From Artocarpus heterophyllus (taxonomy: Eukaryota; Streptophyta; Magnoliopsida; Rosales; Moraceae), in assembly GCA_025403435.1 (NCBI GenBank), contig CM046345.1:15046160-15110159 (forward strand): 64,000 bases of DNA, given 5' to 3'. The notes under the pieces were generated by a model. The model ran no database searches. It was not told the origin of the DNA and saw only the letters and a list, made by a program, of their open reading frames with translations. Position 1 is the stretch's first letter, and each line of letters begins with the position of its first letter. Positions 12,382-23,747 of the stretch are shown here, one piece after another. A program made the translations under genes and the position numbers.

Positions 12382-12917
12382 TGTCAATGGCAAGTTGATC
12401 AAGTGTTGCATGTGTTTAACCATTGGTTGGTTGGCAATTGACTCATTTGTTGCCACTCACCAATGCGTGTAATAATTCCCTACACACTATTAGGGGACTT
12501 TTTTTGCTCTTTGCATTGTAGAATGATCATGTGTGTGTTTGCGTCATAAGTATACGTTTGTGTATGAATCTACATTAATAAGATGTATGTTGTGATGATG
12601 GATCTTATTTTGCTCCTACTCTTTTCATCAAGAATTGACCAAAACTTCTATTGGTAAAATGTTTGGAGGATGTATATTTTAGAGCCAATTTAGTCGTTGT
12701 TGAAATATTTGCTACAAGTTATGTTGTTAGTCAGAAGTTACCATGATCAAAATTAGGTTTTTTTTTTTTTTCCTTGTTACTGTCAATGTCTAAAGTAGAA
12801 TTTAGGTGCTTAATAAATTACGGATTAAACTGACAAGATATATATGATGATTGATGACTAAAATAGACATGCTTTGCCTTCATTTCATTAAAAAAATAAA
12901 CGTATTAGTTGTTTTAG
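7208..12917 (+). repeat. Tandem duplication unit A
   Basis: First of three head-to-tail units. The unit runs from CACCGACTATG inside exon 1 to GTTTTAG, about 535 bp past the stop codon. Two filler bases (GC) separate it from the next unit. Confidence 0.88.
9242..9397. mobile_element. MITE in intron 1 of DODA-like copy A
   Basis: About 156 bp with imperfect terminal inverted repeats (AGAGGTGTTTG / CAAATACCTTA) flanked by TTA duplications (9239-9241 and 9398-9400), as for PIF/Harbinger MITEs. The same family occurs at 14807-14983 and near 56360-56500, with shared CTCACATGCTACAG-like core motifs. The empty site is seen in copy C at 20196. Confidence 0.72.
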
Positions 12918-14806
12918 GCCACCGACTATGTCGGTCGACGACAGCCTCCCAGCGACGCACTTCATGAAGTCGTGGAAAGATAAGGTGTACCCGCACACAC
13001 CCAATTCCATCCTCATAATATCTGGCCATTGGGAAACTCATGTCCCCACCCTCAACATCATCTCTCCCCCCCAAACCAACGACACAATCTACGACTTCTC
13101 TGGCTTTCCTAAACCATTGTACCAGGTTTTGTAAATTATTTTTCATAATTTTTCTTTTTTTTTTCAAATTTTATTTTCATAATTGATTTCTTTGAAATTA
13201 ATTCTCTATCTCCTTTTGTCCTTGTATATATCATTGTTTCTTCGTTTTTTTTAGTATACAAACGGAGGATTGAACCTCCTTTCCCTAACCCGATACCCAC
13301 CTCACCCTTATCCCAATACCAGTAGAGCAACATGTTTCAATCGGCATATTTTGATTTGTTTGGTATTGTTTTAAAATAAGTAAAAATATTTTATTTTAAA
13401 AAATCAGGAATTTTTTAAAAATTATATCGAGGGTGTTTTTAAAATTTTTACTTTCAAAAATATACGAAAACGTTTTCAAAAATTTTACGAACAAAAACCA
13501 AATTTTTTTTTTTTTGCTTTTTTGTGCAAACGGAGAATAACTTCTTTCCAATAACCCAATACCCACGTCACCCTACCTTAATGCCCATATGGCAGCATGT
13601 CTTAGGCGGCATATTTTGTTTTTACCATCATATGTTTTTAGTCTCCCCTTTCTGGTTCTTCATGGCTCTTAAAAGATCTTCCACCTTTCACTGATCAAGC
13701 TTTGTTTTTATTTGGGCTTTGTTTACTTGAGAATAAATTCGAAGTGGACCAAGTGACCCGTGTTCGTCGTTAAATATTGAGTCTCAGTTAATAGGAGGCT
13801 ACTTCAACGTCACCGTTTTAGATATTATGCACGCAATCGTGTATTCACTAAGCTTATCCGATCGTTGTTTTCTATCAATTTTTGTATTAGGTTAGCATTG
13901 ACTTGAGGTGATTTCTATTAGTGTGGTTTTGTTTTCAACTTTTGCTTGTCGTCAGTGAATAGTTATTGACTTATTGGTATTATTATGTGTAAGAATATGC
14001 TTTGTGTGTCATGTGTCTCAAAAAGTTTAGGGAATACATTAGTAGACAGGGGCAAAATTGGTAATTCCATTAAGTGTAAGAAATATGTATAGTGATTATG
14101 AGAGAGTAAATGTAGACCCAACAATGGCAAGCGCTGGGAAGGTGGGAATAATTTGAATTTTTTGGTTTGGAAGACACTACTGAAGCAATGCGAACAAGCT
14201 AATCGATACTAATTGATGTAGTTTTGTCATGTAATTCAAGTTTGTTAGTGTAAAAGTTGAATCCGATTGAGGCAATGGAAACGGGAATTTGAATGAAGTG
14301 TTGGGTCGCACACCACGTTATTTTAAAAAATAGTTTATGTCTACTTTCTTCTCAATATTATGGTCACTATGGAATGGGAATTCATGACGTGCATATGAGC
14401 ATAACATGTAATGAAAATATATAACCCTTTGGGTGGATTGGGTACTAGTGGATTGGCTATATTTATCAATAGTTTTGGAATCTGTTGCTGAGCAACTGGT
14501 AAGCTCTGTTTAGTGTCAAGCGGATTTGTCTTTATAGGTCTCGACGTTATCAATTATTCCGCACTTTTATTATAATCTGGTTGTTTAGTCAATTTTTAAG
14601 ACTTTTTGGTGCTTAATAGGCCGCTGTATTTGACATATTTGTTGGTCAAATAAGGTTTAGTTCTTAAAAAAAAAATTCCCATTTATGAATTTCAGTAGTC
14701 AAATCATCCCATCCACTGCTTGCAACCGGTGGCATACCGATTGCACGTTATTAATGGCCCATCAAAAGTGCCACGCGTAAGAAATGAGGACAAACAAGAA
14801 AGCTTA

Positions 14807-14983
14807 GGAAGTATTTGGTAGTAGTAAAAACCACTCAATTATTATCATAATCTCAGTTATAAATAGTATAAAACTCTTATATGCTACAGTAACAATAAAA
14901 AAATATACTACAATATAAAATCTCACATGTTACAATAAAAGTGGTTCCTACCATTGATTTCTATCACCTCTTCAAACACCTTA
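14807..14983. mobile_element. MITE in intron 1 of DODA-like copy B
   Basis: Orthologous to the copy A insertion, between TTA at 14804-14806 and TTA at 14984-14986. It keeps the CTACAGTAACAATAAAA core and CAAACACC right end, and is slightly longer than the copy A version. Confidence 0.72.
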
Positions 14984-15045
14984 TTAATGTGTCTAATAGA
15001 GTGACAGCTGGTGGGCATGGAAAAAAAACACCCAGGTGTACTCTA

Positions 15046-15071
15046 GTATATATATATATATATATATATAT
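15046..15071. repeat. TA microsatellite
   Basis: A (TA)n run in intron 1 of copy B. Related shorter or equal runs lie at the matching places in copies A (about 9461-9473) and C (about 20259-20281), so the tract predates the triplication and has changed length. Confidence 0.7.
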
Positions 15072-18000
15072 CTGTCTTTTCTTTAAAGAGAGTATGATCC
15101 AGGACACATCTAAAATCTTTTTTTTAGGGGAACATGACAAAGGCTTTAATTCGTATTTTTGTGGAAAATTTTTTGGGTTTCAGATAATGGAATGGAATGG
15201 ATTCAAACTTTATAGATGATTTGATTGCGGGAGTGTTTTATTTTTTATTTTTTATTTTTTATTTTTGCTGTTAAAGAAAGTCAAAAGTGGGTTGGTGGTC
15301 TGTCCTTTTACGGTAATTTTTGGTTTTGATTTTTCTTTCGCAAATCTAAATAATATTATCCTTTTGACCCTTTTTTTTAAAAAAATTACTTGGTAGTCAC
15401 ACTGCGCTGATTCACTAGGAACACCATTTTCCAATGAAATTCGGTCAAATTTGATTTTTTTTGTTCCCAGGGTAGGTTAACATTGATTAATGTTATTATT
15501 TTAACCAATCTCAATGTACTCTTTTTTATTCAGCCATGGAGTCATTTTTTTTTAAAATGGTATTGGTAAACTGCAGAGCTTATACAATATTAATAGACGT
15601 TTGAGAAATAAGTTAAAAAATACGACAACATATAAAAGTTTTATATTATAATATATTTTTATTTTATATTATAGCATATGAAAAAATTTATACACTTTAA
15701 GTTAAAACTAAGTTTGTCAAGCACCCAGTGTCTAAATTGTGTGAATATGTCCCTTAATGGAGCACCTATTTTATTTTTTTACAAGAACTAACCAATGCTA
15801 TAGTGTCAATATAGATTTTTCAACAAATAATAAAAACTTATATAAGTTGTTCAAAGTCCGATTCAAAACATAATTTGAACCAAGAGTTGAAACCTAAAAT
15901 ATTATAATCAAAGTTTTATGTAGGAAAATACTACATTAAAGTTGGCCGGAACTAAAACTTTTTAATTAAAAGTTAAATCATGTTTTCAAATGAACTATAT
16001 GCTAGGGAGCCTTATATAGCAGGATTATTTCTGGCATGTATTGCATATTTCTTAGTTATATTTTACCAAAATCTCATTTTTTTTTTAAAAAAAAAAAATG
16101 ATTTCTCACCTTATAGTAAAAATCTCATAAAGTTAATATGTGATTTGATGTGAATAAGTAAGAATTTCTTCTTTAATAAAGTGATAAATTAAGAATTAAT
16201 GGTCTAAATAACTGTAATTAGACTAAATTATTGTGTCATATATTCAAACTAGGATTAATGCTAGCATTATATTTGTTTTCTCTATTGTTTTTCGTTACAT
16301 TTTGGAGTAAATTTATCTGTAAAAATACCAAACCAAACTAGAAATAATTATTATTACTGTTTTTTTTACCCATTATTATTTTTTAGAAAATTATCAACTA
16401 TATTCTTCTGTCATATCAAATTTTGTTAATTGTATAGTTACAGACGGTAAAGGTTCAGGCCTAGAATTCAAATTCCCTACTTCTATGTTTGAAAAAAATA
16501 AAAGAATTTAAAATCAACATATAAAAGTATAATTTTTTTAGAAATCTCATTTCTCACATGAAGAATGTAAATTTTGACCTTAGCTCAAGTATCATGCTCC
16601 GAGGGCCCCAGAAATCGCAAAGAGAGCAAAGGAACTTCTTTTGGCATCTGGGATTGACCAGGTGGACGAAGACAAAAAACGTGGGCTGGACCATGGAGCT
16701 TGGATTCCACTCATGTTGATGTACCCTGAGGCCCAAATTCCAGTTTGCCAACTCTCAGTCCAGACCCAGGAAGATGCCACTTACCACTACAACTTGGGCC
16801 AGGCTCTGGCCCCTCTCAAAGACGAAGGTGTTCTGATAATTGGTTCCGGAACTTCTACTCACAACTTGGGAGCCATGACAGTCAACGATGACTCGCTTGC
16901 TTCTTGGGCCGTGGACTTTGATACTTGGCTTCGACATGCCCTTGAGGAAGGAAGGTAAATAAGAGAGGAGAGAAATAACAATTTTATAAAATTCAAATGA
17001 ATAGAGGTTTTGAAAATATTTATAACAAATAAAAAATCTAGAATGTAAATAATTTATTCACTGTATAAATAAGGACTTTTTATACCGTAAATAAAGGGAT
17101 AAAAAAATTATTTGCACGCATCTTAAATATATTTACTATGTAAATAAAAATTACCTACACTATAAATAAGAATGTAAATAAATTATTCACACCAATAAAT
17201 TATTATTTACTACAAATATTTTCAAAACCTATTATTTATTGCAATTAGTTTTAAAAAAGTGATATTTACTATAATTTCTAGGTAAAAATAAATAATTTCT
17301 CAACCGAAAAAAAAGTGCATGTTATAATGTTGGTTTAATTCTTGAAAAATTTATAATCTGAATTATGTACGATATTATGGCATAATGTCTCAAAAGGAAG
17401 TGAATCTCTAACTAGTCAAAATTCAACTCTAGATAAGTGTACATGATAATAAAGTTTTCCTTATCTTTATTCATGGCATGCATACTGAAATTTTCGTGAT
17501 AAGATAATCTTGAAGTGACTATAATACGGTCGTATTTTTCACTATTAGAAAATATTGTGCCCAAAAAGGAATGATTTCCTTGGTTTTCTTCATCTCTTGA
17601 GAACCACTTTGCAAGCTAGTGTTACATCTTTCCTTGATGTTATGATTGCAGATATGAAGATATGAACAACTACCTAGAGAAGGCGCCATACGCGAAAATG
17701 GCACACCCGCAACCACATCATTTATACCCGCTGCATGTGGCATTGGGCGCGGCGGGCGACCAAGCCAAGGCGAAGCTCATCCACAATAGCTGGAGCGACG
17801 GTTGCGTGTCTTATTCCTCCTATCAGTTTACTGCACCTAACTAGTGTCAATGGCAAGTTGATCAATTGTTGCACGTGTTTAACCATTGGTTGGTTGGCAA
17901 TTGACTCATTTGTTGCCAATCACCAATGCGTGTAATAATTCCCAACACACTATTAGGGGACTTTTTTTGCTCTTTGCATTGTAGAATGATCATGTGTGTG

Positions 18001-18379
18001 TTTGCGTTATAAGTATATGTTTGTGTATGAATCTACATTAATAAGATGTATGTTGTGATGATGGATCTTATTTTGCTCCTACTCTTTTCATCAATAATTG
18101 ACCAAAACTTCTGTTGGTTAAATGTTTGGAGGATGTATATTTTAGAGCCAATTTAGTCGTTGTTGAAATATTTGCTACAAGTTATGTTGTTAGTCAAAAG
18201 TTACCATGATCAAAATTAGGTATTTTTTTTTCCTTGTTACTGTCAATGTCTAAAGTAGACTTTAGGTGCTTAATAAATTACGGATTAAACTGACAAGATA
18301 TGTATGATGATTGATGACTAAAATAGACATGCTTTGCTTTCATTTCATTAAAAAAATAAACGTATTAGTTGTTTTAGGC

Positions 18380-21300
18380 CACCGACTATGTCGGTCGACG
18401 ACAGCCTCCCAGCGACGCACTTCCTGAGTCGTGGAAAGATAAGGTGTATCTGCACACACCCAATTCCATCCTCATAATATCTGGCCATTGGGAAACTCAT
18501 GTCCCCACCCTCAACATCATCTCTCCCCCCTAAACCAACGACGCAATCTACGACTTCTCTGGCTTTCCTAAACCATTGTACCAGGTTTTGTAAATTAATT
18601 TTCATAATTTTTCTTTTTTTTTTTCAAATTTTAATTTCATAATTGATTTCTCTGAAATTAATTCTCTATCTCCTTTTGTCCTTGTATATATCATTGTTTC
18701 TTTGTGTTTTTTAGTATACAAACGGAGGATTGAACCTCCTTTCCCTAATCCGATACCCACCTCACCCTTATCCCAATACCAGTAGAGCAACATGTTTTAG
18801 TCGGCATATTTTGATTCATTTGGTATTGTTTTAAAATAAGTAAAAATATTTTATTTTAAAAAATCAAGAATTTTTTAAAAATTATATCGAGGGTGTTTTA
18901 AAATTTTTACTTTAAAAAATATACGAAAACGTTTTCAAAAGTTTTAAGAACAAAAACCAAATTTTTTTTTTTTTTGCTTTTTTGTGCAAACGGAGAATAA
19001 CTTCTTTCCAATAACCCAATACCCACGTCACCCTACCTTAATGCCCATATAGCAGCATGTCTTAGGCGGCATATTTTGTTTTTACCCTCTTATGTTTCTA
19101 GTCTACCCTTTCTGGTTCTTCAGGGCCCTTAAAAGATCTTCCACCTTTCACTGATCAAGCTTTGTTTTTATTTGGGCTTTGTTTACTTGAGAATAAATTC
19201 GAAGTGGACCAAGTGACCCGTGTTCGTCGTTAAATATTGAGTCTCAGTTAATAGGAGGCTACTTCAACGTCACCGTTTTAGATATTATGCACGCAATCGT
19301 GTATTCACTAAGCTTATCCGATCGTTGTTTTCTATCAATTTTTGTATTAGGTTAGCATTGACTTGAGGTGATTTCTATTAGTGTGGTTTTGTTTTCAACT
19401 TTTGCTTGTCGTCAATGAGTAGTTATTGACTTATTGGTATTATTATGTGTAAGAATATGCTTTGTGTGTCATGTGTCTCAAAAAGTTTAGGGAATACATT
19501 AGAAGACAGGGGCAAAATTGGTAATTCGATTAAGTGTAAGTAATGTGTATAGTGATTGTGAGAGAGTAAATGTAGACCCAACAATGGCAAGCACTGGGAA
19601 GGTGGGAATAATTTGAATTTTTTGGTTTGGAAGACACTACTGAAGCAATGCGAACAAGCTAATCGATACTAATTGATATAGTTTTGTTATGTAATTCAAG
19701 TTTGTTAGTGTAAAAGTTGAATCCGATTGGGGCAATGGAAACGGGGATTTGAATGAAGTGTTGGGTCGCACACCACGTTATTTAAAAAATAATGAAAATA
19801 TATAACCCTTTGGGTGGATTGGGTCCTAGTGGATTGACTATATTTACCAATAGTTTTGAAATCTGTTGCTGAGCAATTGGTAAGCTCTGTTTAGTGTCAA
19901 GCGGATTTGTCTTTATAGGTCTCGACGTTATCAATTATTCCACACTTTTATTATAATCTGGTTGTTTAGTCAATTTTTAAGACTTTTTGGTGCTTAATAG
20001 GCCGCTGTATTTGACATATTTGTTTGAAATATTTGTTAATACAAATAAGTTTTAGTTCTTAAAAAAATTCCCCATTTATGAATTTCAGTAGTCAAATCAT
20101 CCCATCCACTGCTTGCAACCGGTGGCATACCGATTGCACTTTATTAATGGCCCATCAATATGCCACGCGTAAGAAATGAGGACAAACAAGAAAGCTTAAT
20201 GTGCCTAGCAAAGTGACAGCTGGTGCACATGGGAAAAAAACACCCAGGTGTACTCTAGTATATATATATATATATATATATGTCTTTTCTTTAAAGAGAA
20301 TATGATCCAGGACACATCTAAAATCTTTTTTTTTTTTAGGGGAACATGACAAAGGCTTTAATTCTTATTTTTGTGGAAAATTTTTTGGGTTTCAGATAAT
20401 GGAATGGAATGGAATATTGGATTCAAACTTTAAAGATGATTTGCTTGCGGAAATGTTTTATTTTTTATTTTTTTCCGTTAAAGAAAAGTCAGAAGTGGGT
20501 TGGTGGTCTGTCCTTTTATGGTAATTTTTGGTTTTGATTTTTCTTTCGCACATCTAAATAATATTATCCTTTTGACCCTTTTTTTTTTTTAAAAAAAATT
20601 ACTTGGTAGTCACACTGCGCTGATTCACTCGGAACACCATTTTCCAATAAAATACGGTCAAATTTGATTTTTTGGTTCCCAGGGCAGGTTAACATTGATT
20701 AATGTTATTATTTTAACCAATCTCAATGTACTCTTTTTTATTCAGCCATGGAGTCATTTTTTTTTAAATGGTATTGGTAAACTGCAGAGCTTATACAACA
20801 TTAATAAGCGTTTGAGAAATAAATTAAAAAAATACCATAATATATGAAAGTTTTATATTATAATATATTTTTGTTTTATATTGTAGCATATAAAAAGATT
20901 TATACACTTTAAGTTAAAATTAAGTTTATCAAGCATCATATTTATCAAGTGTCTAAATTGTGTGAATATGTCCCTTAATGGAGCACCTATTTTATTTTTT
21001 TACAAGAACTAACCAATGCTATAGCGTCAATATAGATTTTTCAACAGATAATAAAAACTTATATAAGTTATTCAAAGTCCGATTCAAAGCATAATTCGAA
21101 CCAAGAGTTGAAACCTAAAACATTATAACAATCAAAGTTTTATGTGAGAAAATACTACATTCAAGTTGGCTTGAACTAAAACTTTTTAATTAAAAGTTAA
21201 ATCATGTTTTCAAAAGGACTGTATGCTAGGGAGCCTTATATGGTAGGATTATTTCTGGCATGTATTGCATATTTCTTAGTTATATTTTACCAAAATCTCA

Positions 21301-23747
21301 TTTAAAAAAAAAAAAAAAAACTGATTTCTCACCTTATAGTAGAAATCTCATAAAGTTAATATGTGATTTGATGTGTGATTAAGTAAGAATTTCTTCTTTA
21401 ATAAAGTGATAAATTAAGAATTAATGGTCTAAATAACTGTAATTAGACTAAATTATTGTGTCATATATTCAAACTAGGATTAATGCTAGCATTATATTTG
21501 TTTTCTCTATTGTTTCTCGTTACATTTTGGAGTAAATTTATCTGGAAAAATACCAAACATAACTAGAACTAATTATTATTACTGTTTTTTTTACCCATTA
21601 TTATTTTTTAGAAAATTATCAACTAAATTCTTCTTTCATATCAAATTTTGTTAATTGTATAGTTACAGACGGTAAAGGTTCAGGCCTAGAATTCAAATTC
21701 CCTACTTCTATGTTTGAAAAAAATAAAATTTTAAAATCAACATATAAAAGTATAATTTTTTTAGAAATCTCATTTCTCACATGAAGAATGTAAATTTTGA
21801 CCTCAGCTCAAGCATCCTGCTCCGGGGGCCCCAGAAATTGCAAAGAGAGCGAAGGAACTTCTTTTGGCATCTGGGATCGACCGGGTAGACGAAGACAAAA
21901 AACGTGGGCTGGACCATGGAGCTTGGGTTCCACTGATGTTGATGTACCCTGAGGCCCAAATTCCAGTTTGCCAACTCTCGGTCTAGACCCAAGAAGATGC
22001 CACTTACCACTACAACTTGGGCCAGGCTCTGGCCCCTCTCAAAGACGAAGGTGTTCTCATAATTGGTTCCGGAACTTCTACTCACAACTTGGGGGCCATG
22101 ACAGTCAACGATGACTCGCTTGCTTCTTGGGCCGTGGACTTTGATACTTGGCTTCGACATGCCCTTGAGGAAGGAAGGTAAATAAGAGAGGAGAGAAATA
22201 ACAAATTTCTAAAATTCAAATAAATTAGAGGTTTTAAAAATATTTATAGTAAATGAAAAATCTAGAATGTAAATAATTTATTCACTGTATAAATAAGGAC
22301 TTTTTATACCGTAAATAAAAGGTTAAATAAATTATTTATACGCATCTTAAATATATTTACTATGTAAATAAGAATTACCTATACTATAAATAAGAGTGTA
22401 AATAAATTATTTTCGCCATAAATTATTATTTTCTACAAATATTGTCAAAACCTATTATTTACTACAATTAGCTTTTAAAAAATGATATTTACTATAATTT
22501 CTAGGCAAAAATAAATAATTTCTCAACCAAAAAAAAAGTGCATGTTACCAACTAGTTAGAAATTTAGGTAAATTGTCGTTGTCCTGCATGTAACACGTAA
22601 AAATTGAGGGTGTTTTTATCTTATACCAGTGGTACACATTTTTAAAGTCAATATAAAAATGAATATTTTATTACATCCTCTATATTACATGTTACAATGT
22701 TGGTTTAATTCTTGAAAATTTTATATTCTGAATTATGTATGATATTATGCTATAATGTCTCAAAATGAAGTGAATCTCTAACTAGTCAAAATTGATCTCT
22801 AGATAATTGTACATGATAATAAAGTTTTCCTTATCTTCATTCATGGCATACATATTGAAATTTTCGTGATAAGATAATCTTGAAGTGACTATAATACGGC
22901 CGTATTTTTCATTATTAAAAAATATTGTGCCCAAAATGGAATGATTTCCTTGGTTTTCTTCATCTCTTGAGAACCACTTTGCAAGCTAGTGTTACTTCTT
23001 TCCTTGATGTTATGATTGCAGATATGAAGATGTGAACAACTACCTAGAGAAGGCGCCATGCGCGAAATTGGCACACCCGCAGCCAGATCATTTCTACACG
23101 CTGCATGTGGCATTGGGCGCGGCGGGCGACCAAGCCAAGGCGAAGCTCATCCACAATAGCTGGAGCGACGGTTGCGTGTCTTATTCCTCCTATCAGTTCA
23201 CTGCGCCTAACTAGTGTCAATGGCAAGTTGATCAAGTGTTGCATGTGTTTAACCATTGGTTGGTTGGCAATTGACTCATTTGTTGCCAATCACCAATGCG
23301 TGTAATAATTCCCTACACACTATTAGGGGACTTTTTTTGCTCTTTGCATTGTAGAATGATCATGTGTGTGTTTGCATTATAAGTATACGTTTGTGTATGT
23401 ATCTACATTAATATGATGTATGTTGTGATGATGGATCTTATTTTGCTCCTACTCTTTTCATCAAGAATTGACCAAAACTTCTATTGGTAAAATGTTTGGA
23501 GGATGTATATTTTAGAGCCAATTTAGTCGTTGTTGAAATATTTGCTACAAGTTATGTTGTTAGTCAAAAGTTACCATGATCAAAATTAGGTATTTTTTTT
23601 TCCTTGTTACTGTCAATGTCTAAAGTAGAATTTAGGTGCTTAATAAATTATGGATTAAACTGACAAGATATGTATGATGATTGATGACTAAAATAGACAT
23701 GCTCTGCTTTCAGTTCATTAAAAAAATACACGTATTAGTTGTTTTAG
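18380..23747 (+). repeat. Tandem duplication unit C
   Basis: Third unit, about 5.37 kb, ending in GTTTTAG at 23747. After this point the sequence differs from the other junctions, so it marks the original 3' edge of the duplicated segment. The intron 1 MITE is missing. Confidence 0.88.
18388..23214 (+). pseudogene. LigB/DODA-like copy C, 5'-truncated and broken
   Basis: Homologous exons are 18388-18584, 21807-22177 and 23022-23214. As in copy B, homology starts inside exon 1 (18380), so the start and the first His are gone. Exon 1 also has a one-base deletion near 18427 and a CAA-to-TAA change at 18531; exon 2 has a CAG-to-TAG stop at 21984. Exon 3 is still open. The MITE present in intron 1 of A and B is absent here, leaving a clean TTA at 20196-20198. 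This is the most decayed copy. Confidence 0.9.

Larger units (their letters stand above)
12928..17844 (+). pseudogene. LigB/DODA-like copy B, 5'-truncated
   Basis: Homologous exons are 12928-13125 (partial exon 1), 16584-16954 and 17652-17844, with splice sites conserved. Homology to copy A starts at 12920, inside exon 1, so the start codon, promoter and residues 1-14 with the SHGAP histidine are missing. From the internal ATG at 12928 the remaining frame is open for 253 codons, with conservative changes plus Pro84-to-His and Gly87-to-Arg in the conserved start of exon 2. Without the first metal ligand and a promoter, a working dioxygenase is unlikely. Because exons 2 and 3 remain open with good splice sites, copy A exon 1 could in principle splice onto them. 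Intron 1 keeps the MITE (14807-14983) and has an extra segment of about 80 bp near 14332-14411. Confidence 0.82.
12920..18377 (+). repeat. Tandem duplication unit B
   Basis: Second unit, about 5.46 kb, with the same start and end points as unit A. It lacks about 240 bp of intron 1 found in A (8004-8246) and about 160 bp of intron 2 (near 17318), and has about 80 bp of its own near 14332-14411. Confidence 0.88.
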
